Shown one piece after another: positions 11,209 to 19,527 of a stretch of DNA of 64,000 nucleotides (its first letter is position 1; every line of letters starts with the position of its first letter). The stretch is from DATDPM01 sp963841995. GTDB lineage: Bacteria > Pseudomonadota > Alphaproteobacteria > DATDPM01. A program made the position numbers and the translations under genes. Below the pieces are notes generated by a model. The model was not told the origin of the DNA. It made no database searches and saw nothing but the letters and a program-made list of their open reading frames with translations. The DNA lies in assembly GCA_963841995.1 (NCBI GenBank), contig CAWJEX010000017.1:1-64000 (forward strand), read 5' to 3'.

Positions 11209-12147
11209 ATGCTGATCGCCTATATCGGCGCCAACGAGGGATTCTTAGCCCTCGCGTTTGAAGCCGCTGGCCGCGCCGAAGTGGTGCACGTGCCGGCCGA
11301 ACCAGGCGAAGTGGCCGAGGCGCTCACGCGCGCGGACGGGCTGCTGGACGCCTCGATGAAAGTACGCATTACCGATGCGATGATCGATTCGGCGCCCAAA
11401 TTGCGCATCATCAGCTGCGCCACCACTGGCTCTGATCACATCGAGCGCCGCGCGCTGAACGCCCGCGGCATCCCGGTGCGGACACTCCGCGAGGACCCGG
11501 ATCTTCTGCGCAACATCACCCCGGCCGCGGAATTGTCGTGGGCGCTGCTGATGACTTGCGCGCGCCGTCTCAAGGGTGCGTTCCGCCACGTCGAATCCGG
11601 CAAATGGGTGCGCGAGGATTTCCCTGGAACAATGTTGAACGGACGCACGCTCGGACTGATCGGTTGCGGCCGCATTGGCGGCTGGATGTCCCGCTATGCC
11701 AAGGCCTTCGGCATGCGGGTGCTGGGCCACGATCCTCATCAAGCGACGCTGCCCGAAGGTGTCGAGCGCAACCCGCTTGAGGATTTAGTGGCCGAGGCCG
11801 ATTTCCTGTCGATCCACGTGCATTTGACCGACGAGACCCGAGGCCTGCTGTCCCGCGAACTGCTGTCCCGCGCCAAGCAGGGTGTGGTGGTCATCAATAC
11901 CTCGCGCGGGGCGGTGATCGACGAGCAGGCCCTCATCGAAGGGCTGGAAAGCGGGCGTATCGGCGGTGCGGGCTTGGACGTGCTGGAGGGCGAGCCGGAT
12001 ATCCAGGACCATCCTCTGGTCGAACTCGCCCGACGCCACGGCAACGTCGTCATCACGCCGCATTGCGGCGGCTTCAGTCCGGACGCCGTCAAACTGGTCT
12101 GCGCGCACGCCGCCCGCAAAATTTTGAATTTCCTCCAGACGCGATGA
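11209..12147 (+). CDS. D-2-hydroxyacid dehydrogenase (NAD(P)-dependent)
   Basis: 312 residues. The NAD-binding glycine motif is GLIGCGRIGGW (about residue 150) and the catalytic set is present: Arg in INTSRGAVID, Glu in LDVLEGEPD and His in VITPHCGG. Members reduce 2-oxo acids to D-2-hydroxy acids or the reverse (lactate, glycerate, phosphoglycerate type). ATG 11209 was chosen because the family N-terminus begins there; the open frame extends back to 11047 only over the neuC gene. Its stop overlaps the ThDP enzyme start by four bases. A stand-alone hydroxyacid dehydrogenase is not part of known sialic-type pathways. Confidence 0.8.
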   Translation: MLIAYIGANEGFLALAFEAAGRAEVVHVPAEPGEVAEALTRADGLLDASMKVRITDAMIDSAPKLRIISCATTGSDHIERRALNARGIPVRTLREDPDLLRNITPAAELSWALLMTCARRLKGAFRHVESGKWVREDFPGTMLNGRTLGLIGCGRIGGWMSRYAKAFGMRVLGHDPHQATLPEGVERNPLEDLVAEADFLSIHVHLTDETRGLLSRELLSRAKQGVVVINTSRGAVIDEQALIEGLESGRIGGAGLDVLEGEPDIQDHPLVELARRHGNVVITPHCGGFSPDAVKLVCAHAARKILNFLQTR

Positions 12148-13685
12148 ACGATCTCGCGTCGCTTGCCCACGACATCGCCGCGGACGGCGTTCGCGCGACC
12201 TTTGGCATCACTGGCAGCGGCCCGACGCTGCCTCTGCTCGATGCGCTCGAGCGCCACGGAGTTGATGTGGTGCGCACCCAGTTCGAAGGCTCGGCGGCGC
12301 TCATGGCGGGCACCGTCGGGCGGCTGTCGAACCGGGCGGGGCTAACGTTCGGAATCAAGGGACCGGGCTTGGCCAATATGGCGCCCGGTTTGGCCGCCTG
12401 CCTGCTCGACGCCTTCCCGGTGGTGGCCATCGTGGAGGCCTACCCTAACGCGGCCGGACCCGAGAAGGCGCACAAGCGGATGAATCACCCGGCCTTTGCC
12501 GACGCCGTTTGCAAGGGCCGAACCGTGCTGTCCGGGGACGGGCCGGATTTTCCCGCCGTCGCCCGCCATGCCGAGGCCGAGGTTCCAGGCCCGGTGCTGC
12601 TGGAAATCACCGGCGGCAGCGAGCGCTCCCAGCCGTTGCCGGCAATCAATACGGTGGCGGGAGACGAAGCGGCGGTTTTGGCAGCGATCGCGGCTTCGCG
12701 GCGGCCGGTGGTGATCGCCGGAACCCTGGCCATTCGCCGGCGATGGTCGGCATGGCTGTCGCGCTTGAACGTCCCTGTGTTCTCCACCGCGGCGGCCAAG
12801 GGCGTCGTCGACGAAGCGGGGGCCAACGCGGCCGGTGTTTATACCGGCGTCGGGCTCAAGCTGGTCCCGGAGACAACGCTGCTCGCCGAGGCCGATTTGG
12901 TGATCGGTCTTGGCTTGCGCCCCAACGAGGTATTGACGACCAAGCCTTTCGCTTGTCCCGCCGTCAACATCGATTCGGCTGTCGTTCCGGGTGCCGGGGC
13001 GTTTCGCTTTGCCGCGGTCGCCGCTGACCTCACCACCGAGATAGTGGACGCACTGAGAGTCCATCGCTGGGGGCTTGATCGTTTGGCCGAAATCCTGGCG
13101 AAGCTGCGCGCGCGACTGACCGCCCTGCCGTTCCTCCCGGCGCAAGCCTTCGATGGCATCGCGCGCCGTTTGGGCCGCCAAATCCGCATGGTGATGGACA
13201 CCGGTTATTTCTGCACTATCGGCGAGCATCACTGGCCAGCCCCTTCCGCCGATCTTTGTCTGCTGTCGGGCCAAGGCCGCTATATGGGCACGTCTGTGCC
13301 GATGGCGCTCGGCGCACTCGTCCACGAGCCAGCGCGCGCAACCATCGCCGTGGTCGGAGATGGGAGTGTCGGTATGTATGTCGGCGAGCTGCGTTTGGCG
13401 GTCGAACGCCGCCTGCCGCTTCTCGTCGTGTTGATGAGCGATGGGCGCTACGGCTCGGTCAGTACCCGCGCGCTGAAAGATGGGCTGACATTGAAGCCGC
13501 TGACCATCGCCGAACCGAGCTGGGCCAGGGTGATGGAAGGATTCGGCATGCCGGCGTTCCGGGCATCTGACGAGGCGGGTCTCGATGCCGCGCTCGCCGC
13601 ATGGCGCCCGGCCGACGGGCCGGCTTATCTGGAACTGTCCTTCGAACCCGACGCCTATGAGCGGATGGTGGAGGGAATCCGCTAG
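12144..13685 (+). CDS. Thiamine-diphosphate-dependent enzyme (acetolactate synthase/oxoacid decarboxylase fold)
   Basis: 513 residues in three-domain form: PYR domain (residues 1-165, with the activating Glu in RTQFEGSAALMAG), central domain (185-310) and PP domain (345-513). The ThDP/Mg motif begins GDGSVGMYVGELRLAVERR but ends VLMSDGRYG, where relatives have an N-N pair; here Ser-Asp occupy that place. The family decarboxylates 2-oxo acids and can transfer the acyl unit to an aldehyde or ketone; YerE-type members build branched sugars. Coupled by overlap to the dehydrogenase upstream and by direct abutment to the oxidoreductase downstream. The reaction in this locus is unknown. Confidence 0.8.
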   Translation: MNDLASLAHDIAADGVRATFGITGSGPTLPLLDALERHGVDVVRTQFEGSAALMAGTVGRLSNRAGLTFGIKGPGLANMAPGLAACLLDAFPVVAIVEAYPNAAGPEKAHKRMNHPAFADAVCKGRTVLSGDGPDFPAVARHAEAEVPGPVLLEITGGSERSQPLPAINTVAGDEAAVLAAIAASRRPVVIAGTLAIRRRWSAWLSRLNVPVFSTAAAKGVVDEAGANAAGVYTGVGLKLVPETTLLAEADLVIGLGLRPNEVLTTKPFACPAVNIDSAVVPGAGAFRFAAVAADLTTEIVDALRVHRWGLDRLAEILAKLRARLTALPFLPAQAFDGIARRLGRQIRMVMDTGYFCTIGEHHWPAPSADLCLLSGQGRYMGTSVPMALGALVHEPARATIAVVGDGSVGMYVGELRLAVERRLPLLVVLMSDGRYGSVSTRALKDGLTLKPLTIAEPSWARVMEGFGMPAFRASDEAGLDAALAAWRPADGPAYLELSFEPDAYERMVEGIR

Positions 13686-14696
13686 ATGCCGCTTCCCAAC
13701 CACATCCTCATCGTCGGCAGCGGCAGTGTCGGCAAGCGCCACGCCCGCAATTTGCGCGCGCTTGGCTGCGAGATCTCCTGCATGGATCCGCGCGCCGATC
13801 GCCTGGATGAGCTGGCCGCCGAGGGCCCCGTGCGCGGAAAATTCACGACGCTGGAGCAAGCACTCTCCGCCCGCGGGCTGCAGGGCGTCGTGATCGCGTC
13901 GCCGCCCAGCGTCCATGTGATGCAGACCAAGGCGGCTCTCGCCGCGGGTTTGCCGGTTTTGCTGGAAAAGCCGGTCTGCGCGAGGCTGGCCGATGCCCTG
14001 GACCTGCAACACACGGTCCAGTCGGCGAAAGCTCCGTTGCTGCTCGGCTATACGTGGCGGTGGTGGCCGCCGTTGGATCGCGTGCGCACCCTGTTGTCCG
14101 AAGAGGTTGTCGGGCCGCTTCGCCATGTCCGCTTTGTCATGTCCGCCCACTTGGCCGACTGGCATCCCTGGGAGCGCTACCAGGATTTCTTCATGGCCAG
14201 CGCCGCCCAAGGCGGAGGCGCCTTGCTGGACGAGAGTCATTGGGTCGATCTCGCCTGCTGGATGTTCGGCATGCCGCGCAGCGTTTTGGCTCGCATCGAC
14301 CGCCTCAGTGATCTCGAGATCGAGACTGACGACTGCGTGGACATGGTTTTGGATTACCCGAACCGCCTGCGGCTCTCCCTTCACCTCGATCTGTTCGGGC
14401 GGCCGCATGAGAAGTCGATAACCTTCGTCGGCGAAAAGGGCAGCATGGTCTGGTCGGCCGACCTCAACCGCATCGCCATCGGCAGCAGCGCCGCCGGCTG
14501 GGACCGCATCGAGGACTTTGCTTGCGAGCGCAACGACATGTTCATCGCCGTCGCGCGCGATTTCCTCGACATGCTTTCTGGCGCCAAGCATCAAAGGTGC
14601 ACGCTGAACGACGGAATTCGCGTTCTGACCGTTCTCGAAGCGGTGCGCCAAAGCTCGAGCGAGGGGCGCGCCATCCGGCTCGGAGAAGCGGGATGA
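13686..14696 (+). CDS. Gfo/Idh/MocA family oxidoreductase (second copy)
   Basis: 336 residues. The N-terminus ILIVGSGSVGKRHARNL is the dinucleotide-binding loop, followed by SPPSVHVMQTKAAL and the catalytic-lysine motif LLEKPVCARL (about residue 97). The C-terminal domain has GGGALLDESHWVDLACWMFG, where a His is expected at the active site. It is only distantly similar to the copy at 1842, so a different substrate is likely. The ATG follows the previous stop with no gap, and the last four bases overlap the CMP-sugar synthetase start, so it is part of the same translation-coupled chain. Inferred to reduce or oxidise a sugar in this pathway. Confidence 0.8.
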   Translation: MPLPNHILIVGSGSVGKRHARNLRALGCEISCMDPRADRLDELAAEGPVRGKFTTLEQALSARGLQGVVIASPPSVHVMQTKAALAAGLPVLLEKPVCARLADALDLQHTVQSAKAPLLLGYTWRWWPPLDRVRTLLSEEVVGPLRHVRFVMSAHLADWHPWERYQDFFMASAAQGGGALLDESHWVDLACWMFGMPRSVLARIDRLSDLEIETDDCVDMVLDYPNRLRLSLHLDLFGRPHEKSITFVGEKGSMVWSADLNRIAIGSSAAGWDRIEDFACERNDMFIAVARDFLDMLSGAKHQRCTLNDGIRVLTVLEAVRQSSSEGRAIRLGEAG

Positions 14697-15409
14697 GCTT
14701 CGACGGCCTATCGGTGTTTGCACTGGTCCCCGCGCGCGGTGGCAGCAAGGGGATTCCCGGAAAAAACCTGCGGCCAGTGGCGGGCCTGTCGCTGATCGGC
14801 CATGCCGCCAGGGTGCTGAAGCAATTGGATTGGCTGGATGCGGCGTTGCTATCCACCGATGACGATGCCATCGCCGCCGAAGGCTTGCGTCATGGCCTGG
14901 AGGTGCCGTTCCGTCGTCCAGCCGAGCTCGCCGGCGATACTGCGCGGTCGGTGGACGTATGGCGGCATGCTTGGCTGGCCGCGGAAGAACGCCATGGCCG
15001 CCGTTACCAGCTGTCCATCCTGGCCGAGCCCACGAGCCCATTGCGCCGCGCCGAGGACATGACCGCCACGATCCGCGCCCTGATCGATTCAGGTGCTTCC
15101 GCCGCCGCCACCATCAGCCCGACACCGGCCCGTTTCTCGCCGCATAAGACGCTGACCATCGGCGATAACGGCAGGATCGGCTTCTATCTTCCCGATGGCG
15201 CCGGTTACGCCAACCGCCAAACCATTCCGCGCTACTACCACCGCAATGGTGTTTGCTATGCGGCCCGCCGCATGGCCATCGTCGACCGCCTGCAGATCAT
15301 CGACCGCGACGCGATGGCCGTCGTGATCGACCGGCCGTTGGTCAACATCGATGAGCCGCTGGATCTTGAATGGGCCGAATTCCTGATGCGCACGGAAGGT
15401 ATCCGATGA
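14693..15409 (+). CDS. neuA: CMP-sugar synthetase (acylneuraminate cytidylyltransferase, NeuA type)
   Basis: 238 residues. The N-terminal FALVPARGGSKGIPGKNLRP is the classical CTP-binding signature of NeuA-type enzymes, LLSTDDDAIA and ILAEPTSPLRR supply the metal-binding region, and VNIDEPLDLEWAEFL the C-terminal end. It activates a nonulosonic acid to the CMP form. The start at 14693 overlaps the preceding stop; the open frame before it is only a shadow. It closes the neuB-to-neuA block and overlaps by four bases the next gene. The sugar is whatever the preceding genes make. Confidence 0.85.
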   Translation: MSFDGLSVFALVPARGGSKGIPGKNLRPVAGLSLIGHAARVLKQLDWLDAALLSTDDDAIAAEGLRHGLEVPFRRPAELAGDTARSVDVWRHAWLAAEERHGRRYQLSILAEPTSPLRRAEDMTATIRALIDSGASAAATISPTPARFSPHKTLTIGDNGRIGFYLPDGAGYANRQTIPRYYHRNGVCYAARRMAIVDRLQIIDRDAMAVVIDRPLVNIDEPLDLEWAEFLMRTEGIR

Positions 15410-16807
15410 AGATTCTGATCTTTATCGAGCACGACATCATCATCCGGCACTTCGTTCATAGCGGGGTATTCTCCGAATTGGCCGCCCGCCATGACGTCAA
15501 ATTCGTCTTTCCGCCGCCCGGGCACCGGCGCGTGCATCTGGACGTTACGCAGCAGGGCCTGTGCGCGCCGCACCGTTATCTTGAAATAGATGAGGAGCGG
15601 CTGGCGCTGTGGAGGAAGCGGTTTCTCCTAAATCAGCTCCGCTGGCGGAAAGGCCCGCATTTCGCCGTCCTGCGCTATTTACGGCGTCACGCGATTGGCC
15701 CCAAAGCAACTGCGATCCTGATGCCGTTCACCCTTCCCGGCCTCTATCAATTGGCACAACGCTGGCTCGCGTCGCGGCTTGCCGCCCGCCCCAACCGCGG
15801 CATGCGCGCCCTCATCGAGCAAGAGCGGCCCGACGCCATCATCCATCCTTCCGTGCTCGACGGCGTGTACATCAACGACCTCACGGTGGCGGCGCGCGAC
15901 GCCAATGTGCCGCTCATTGTCATCATGAACTCCTGGGATAACCCCAGCACCAAGCAGGCCGTGGCAGGACATCCCGATCATATGCTGGTGTGGGGCGAGC
16001 AGACGAGGCGCCACGTGGTTCAATTCATCGGCATGCCGGGGGATCGCGTCGTCCGATTCGGCGCGGCCCAATTCGACGTGTACCGGTCACCGCCCCGAAT
16101 CTCGCGCGCCGATTTTTGCCGCACCCACGATATCGCTCCGCGTGCGCGGATTCTGCTCTATGCCGGCTCCAGCAAGGAGACCAACGAATTTGAGCATCTT
16201 GTCGCCATCGATCAGGCCATCTCCGAAGGCCGGCTTGGCGATACCGTTGTCGTTTACCGGCCGCACCCGTGGGGCAATGCCGGATACGGCGGCGAGCGCA
16301 TTCTCGGTCATCCGTGGAAAAACGTGCGAAATCGAGTCCAGCATGCGCGGCTACCTCAAGCAGATTAGCGAGGGAAAGAAAGACGCGAGCTATCCGGATT
16401 ACCGGCAAACTCATGACCTGCTGTCTTCGGTGGACGCCGTCGTGTCGCCGCTCTCGACCATCCTCTTGGAGGCCGCCATTCACGGCAAACCGGTGCTTTG
16501 TTTCCTGCCAAGCGACGAAGCTGAGGCCGTTCATTTCAAACTGGCCGCGCCGATGATCCACTTCGAAGACCTGTACGCCAAGCCGGAGTTTCTCAAGGCC
16601 CGCGGCCGCGGCGAACTTCTGCCCCAACTCCGCTCCTTGCTCTCGCTCGTCGGCGACGCCGAATTCGCGGGGCGGCTCAAACAGGCGTGTACCTATTTCG
16701 TCGAATCCTTCGACCTGCCGTACAGCGAAAGGCTGGCGCGGTTTATCGAGGGCACGGTTCTCGGGCGCATGGCGCCTCGGGACGCAGCCGACAGGCAGGT
16801 CGCCTGA
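15406..16807 (+). pseudogene. Capsule/LPS-type glycosyltransferase, broken by a +1 frameshift
   Basis: From ATG 15406 (overlapping the neuA stop) the frame reads MKILIFIEHDIIIRHFVHSG and on to DTVVVYRPHPWGNAGYGGERILGHPW; the protein then continues in the next frame with CEIESSMRGYLKQI, DAVVSPLSTILLEAAIHGKPVLCF and a C-terminus ending at 16807. Deleting one A from the A5 run at 16318-16322 restores a single protein of about 466 residues. The 'YRPHP' followed by 'S-P-L-S-T-x-L-L-E-A' pattern fits capsule and CDP-glycerol-type GT-B enzymes. The last 255 bases have a diverged copy at 18224, so this region was duplicated. The acceptor and donor are unknown, though its place right after neuA fits a nonulosonate transferase. 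Confidence 0.65.
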
Positions 16808-17062
16808 TGGTCCCCTCGACCGAAGTGAGCGGAACATGATCCTGCGCTTGGCGGGATCGACGGTCGCCATCACCGGGGGTGCGGGTCTCATCGGCTCGTT
16901 CTTGGTGGATGAATGGGTCGCCAAGCGTGCGCGCGTCATGGTCATCGACAATTTTTCGAAGGGCCTGCGCCAAAACATCGCCCATCACAGGCCGAAGACC
17001 GAGCTGCGCGAAGGCGATCTCGAGAAGCCGCATTTCGCCCTGGCGGCGCTTTCGGGCTGCAC
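16553..17062 (+). repeat. Diverged direct repeat, left copy (end of glycosyltransferase + start of epimerase)
   Basis: This segment carries the C-terminal 85 codons of the 15406 glycosyltransferase (from MIHFEDLYAKPEF), a short spacer and the first 75 codons of an epimerase. The same arrangement recurs at 18222-18760 with clear protein similarity (MIHFDDLYASPKF) and clear nucleotide similarity in the epimerase part (for example GTGGATGAAT and CTCGAGAAGCCG). Similarity drops in the spacer. The two copies flank a methyltransferase gene. By eye the copies differ at roughly a quarter of positions, so the duplication or acquisition is not recent. Confidence 0.75.
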
Positions 17063-17087
17063 GCCATCGAAGCTCGCGCCATCCTGA
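16836..17087 (+). pseudogene. 5' remnant of an NAD-dependent epimerase gene
   Basis: 83 codons. The first 75 are closely similar to the start of the intact epimerase at 18538: VAITGGAGLIGSFLVDEWVA and NFSKGLRQNIAHH, then ELREGDLEKPHFALAALSGC. After that cysteine (base about 17060) the similarity stops and the frame runs out within a few codons. The remnant therefore has the NAD-binding loop but no catalytic Tyr-Lys pair and cannot be a working enzyme. The sequence that follows belongs to a different gene, so this end is a recombination junction and not a simple stop mutation. Confidence 0.8.
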
Positions 17088-17308
17088 TCGTTACCACCCA
17101 GAACGGGGTCTTCTATCCTGCCTCGTACGGAGGCAACTCGCGGCCCATGAACGCCGGCATGGCCAGCGCCTATCACCTCGCGGATTATGTCTTCTGGCAA
17201 AGCGCCTTTTGTTGCCGCGCGGCCGACAATTTTTTGGGCGAGCGTCAGGGCCAAAGTAAAGTGCTCTACAATTCGGCATCGGCATCGGCCGTCTGTCGGG
17301 ATAATTGA
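17060..17308 (+). pseudogene. Internal fragment of a GT4-type glycosyltransferase
   Basis: In a frame different from the epimerase remnant, codons from 17063 read AIEARAILIVTTQNGVFYPA, then GMASAYHLADYVFWQSAFC, CRAADNFLGERQGQ and SKVLYN. This matches residues of the intact glycosyltransferase at 26373 (AIKARGIPIVSNQNGVFYPA, PAYHLANYVFWQSAFC, RRAADYFLGERQGQ, GEVLYN). About 70 codons are kept; both ends of the gene are missing. Similarity fades near 17272. The fragment joins the epimerase remnant at about 17060 with only a few bases in between and abuts the methyltransferase at 17310. Confidence 0.8.
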
Positions 17309-17309
17309 C

Positions 17310-18227
17310 ATGAGTGATCTGTTTGATGCTTGCGAAATCTGCGGCGGCTGCAATTGGACCGAGTGGTACACCGGACCGGTCCGGAATGGGCCGTTCGGCT
17401 TTTCGGTCGAAGGCGGCGTGGTCGCGCGCTGCGGCGGATGCGGGGCGGACCGGCTGTCGGAGAAGTCCTGCGCGCCGGAGACTATCTACGAGTCGGATGC
17501 CTACCGCAAGAAGCTGCAGCAGGACCTGGACACGAAAGCCTACTTCGCCGATCACGACCACCTTCAAATCCACACGCTGATGACGCTCTGGCCCCGGTCT
17601 CTCCATGGGCTGACGGTCGCCGATGTCGGGTGCGCAGGCGGCAGTTTCCTCGACCACGTGGCGGGGCTTGCCGCGCGCGTGATCGCGATAGAGCCGAGCC
17701 CGATGTTTCAATCGTCGCTCGCCGAACGGGGATTCGAGACCTTTTCTTATGCCCGCGACGCGGCCGGTGCCTGCGCGCGCACGGTGGACCTTGCGGTCAG
17801 CCTTCAAGTCATCGAGCACACCGTGAACCCCCGCGCCTTCCTCGAGGAAATCCGGCCGCTGATTTCCTCCAGCGGGTCGCTCCTCATCAGCACGCCCAAT
17901 CGCGACGACATCCTGATGGAGCTGCTGCCGGAAGATTTCCCGGCGTTCTTCTACCGCGTCGTGCATCGCTGGTATTTCGATGCCAAGTCGCTCGCTGATT
18001 GCGCGCGCCGCGCCGGATATTCCGTCGCGCAAACGCGCCATGTACATCGCTATGGCCTGTCCAACGCACTGGCTTGGCTTCGCGACCGCCGTCCGACCGG
18101 CAGGGCACGCCTTGCGGGGATCGAGCCGCTTGCCGACGGCCTGTGGCGGGACTATCTCGAGGCGACCGGCCACAGCGACTGTCTCTATATGCTGCTCCAG
18201 CCGGCGGGCGGCGAGGGCGGGCTATGA
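17310..18227 (+). CDS. SAM-dependent methyltransferase with an N-terminal zinc-ribbon-like segment
   Basis: 305 residues. The N-terminus has paired cysteines (CEICGGC at residues 8-14 and CGGCG near 49) as in the putative zinc-binding domain of sugar C- and O-methyltransferases. The SAM loop is VADVGCAGGSFLDH (about residue 103), with IAIEPSP as motif II, LAVSLQVIEHTVNP as motif IV and GSLLISTPN after it. ATG 17310 is used because the protein pattern begins there, just after the glycosyltransferase fragment. It is the only intact gene between the two direct-repeat copies, so it looks like cargo of that rearrangement. The stop overlaps the downstream remnant. Confidence 0.8.
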   Translation: MSDLFDACEICGGCNWTEWYTGPVRNGPFGFSVEGGVVARCGGCGADRLSEKSCAPETIYESDAYRKKLQQDLDTKAYFADHDHLQIHTLMTLWPRSLHGLTVADVGCAGGSFLDHVAGLAARVIAIEPSPMFQSSLAERGFETFSYARDAAGACARTVDLAVSLQVIEHTVNPRAFLEEIRPLISSSGSLLISTPNRDDILMELLPEDFPAFFYRVVHRWYFDAKSLADCARRAGYSVAQTRHVHRYGLSNALAWLRDRRPTGRARLAGIEPLADGLWRDYLEATGHSDCLYMLLQPAGGEGGL

Positions 18228-18760
18228 TCCACTTCGACGACCTATACGCGAGCCCGAAGTTCCGGAAGGCCCGCGGCCGGGCCGAGCTCTTGTCCCAATC
18301 GGAATCGCTGCGGTCGCTTGTGGGCGATGCCGGGTTCGCCGCGCGGCTCAAAGAAGCTTGCGCCTTTTTCATGAACTCATGGAATGCGCCGTACGGCGAA
18401 CGGCTGGTGCGCTTCATCGAGGACACCGTCGTTCATGGGGGACGCGCCGGCGCGCGACGCAAGCTGCGAGACGTATCGCCTGAGGCCGTTGCCGGCCCGC
18501 TGCCCGGTCCCGGCACAGTCAGAAAAACCGTGCGTCCATGACCATCGTACTGTCTCGATCGACCGTCGCCGTCACCGGGGGTGCCGGCCTCATCGGCTCG
18601 TTCCTGGTGGATGAATTGGTCGCCAAGGGTGCGCGCGTCATCGTCATCGACGACTTCTCCAAGGGCCTGCGCCAGAACATCGCCCATCACGGCGAAAGCA
18701 TCGAGCTGCGCGAGGGCGATCTCGAGAAGCCGGATTTCGCCATGGCTGCGCTTGCGGGCT
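18222..18760 (+). repeat. Diverged direct repeat, right copy
   Basis: This is the partner of the segment at 16553-17062. It carries a remnant of the C-terminal end of the capsule glycosyltransferase and, after a spacer of unrelated length, the start of the intact epimerase gene. The best-preserved stretch is about 18560-18750, where most codons are the same as in 16857-17058. Beyond about 18760 the two copies differ completely because the left copy switches to glycosyltransferase sequence. Confidence 0.75.
18224..18541 (+). pseudogene. C-terminal remnant of the capsule-type glycosyltransferase
   Basis: 105 codons starting MIHFDDLYASPKFRKARGRAE and continuing LRSLVGDAGFAARLKEAC, APYGERLVRFIED. 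This matches the last 85 codons of the gene at 15406 (MIHFEDLYAKPEF, LLSLVGDAEFAGRLKQAC, LPYSERLARFIEG). All of the catalytic part is missing, and the tail after residue 80 is basic, low-complexity and without relatives in the window. It has an ATG overlapping the methyltransferase stop and its own stop overlaps the epimerase start, so it can still be translated as a coupling link, but no function is expected. Confidence 0.7.
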
Positions 18761-19527
18761 GCGAGGCGGTGTTCCATCTGGCGAGCCGGGCCTATGGCGT
18801 CGGCTACGCCAAGGGCCGCCACACCGAAATCCTGCAGCACAACGAGCGCATCACCGACAATATCCTGGCCGCGGTGGCAGCGCACCGGCCAAAGCGTCTT
18901 CTGGTCGCGAGCTCGTCCTGCGTCTACGACGACCACGGCCCGGACACGATCCCGGAGCTTCCGCTGTTCGACGGCGAGCCGGAGCGCGCCAATTTGGGCT
19001 ATGGCTGGGCCAAGCGGTTCTTGGAGCAGAAGGCCTTGATTTACGCCGGCGAAACCGGCGTTGCCGTCACCATCGTGCGTCCCTTCAACATCTATGGCGA
19101 GCGGTACAAGTGGGTGGGCGAGTTCAGCCAGGCGATTCCGATGCTGGTGAAGAAGATCCTCGACGGCGACGATCCCGTGACTGTTTGGGGCAGCGGCCGG
19201 CAGCGTCGCAACTACATTCATGCCGCCGACTGCGCCCGCATCATGCTTCGCCTGATCGAATCCGGCCATACCGACGGCCCGGTCAATATCGGCACCGAAG
19301 ACACGGTGTCGCTTCGCGAGCTCGTGCAAATGATCTGCGGCATCGCTGGAAAGACCCCGCATCTCGAATTCGACTCAAGCAAGCCCGAGGGCCGCTTTGT
19401 CAAGAGTGCTGACGCGACGAAGCTGCGCGCCGTGCTTCCCGATTTACGTTTTCGGGTCGATCTATCCGAAGGGCTGCAGCGGATGGTCGGCTGGTACCAC
19501 AAGACTTTTGCCGATCAGGCGCGATGA
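18538..19527 (+). CDS. NAD-dependent nucleotide-sugar epimerase/dehydratase (extended SDR)
   Basis: 329 residues, standard for the family. The NAD loop is TGGAGLIGSFLVDEL, followed by DDFSKGLRQN, HLASRAYGVGYA, SSSCVYDDHG, and the catalytic pair in YGWAKRF (about residue 153). RPFNIYGERY and VWGSGRQRRNYIHAADCARI are typical substrate-loop motifs of this group, with VNIGTEDTVSLREL in the C-terminal part. It converts one nucleotide-activated hexose to another, but the precise reaction cannot be fixed from motifs. It starts with an ATG overlapping the previous remnant's stop and ends overlapping the next glycosyltransferase. Confidence 0.82.
   Translation: MTIVLSRSTVAVTGGAGLIGSFLVDELVAKGARVIVIDDFSKGLRQNIAHHGESIELREGDLEKPDFAMAALAGCEAVFHLASRAYGVGYAKGRHTEILQHNERITDNILAAVAAHRPKRLLVASSSCVYDDHGPDTIPELPLFDGEPERANLGYGWAKRFLEQKALIYAGETGVAVTIVRPFNIYGERYKWVGEFSQAIPMLVKKILDGDDPVTVWGSGRQRRNYIHAADCARIMLRLIESGHTDGPVNIGTEDTVSLRELVQMICGIAGKTPHLEFDSSKPEGRFVKSADATKLRAVLPDLRFRVDLSEGLQRMVGWYHKTFADQAR

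Noticed and set aside
12342..15041. An 899-residue open frame on the - strand
   Set aside because: It lies opposite three well-supported genes (ThDP enzyme, Gfo/Idh/MocA, CMP-sugar synthetase). It is rich in Arg, His and Gln with no recognisable motif, as expected from reverse-strand codons in GC-rich DNA.
16836..17087. Possible functional small NAD-binding protein
   Set aside because: It ends right after the region shared with the intact epimerase and lacks the catalytic Tyr-Lys pair, so a remnant is the better reading.
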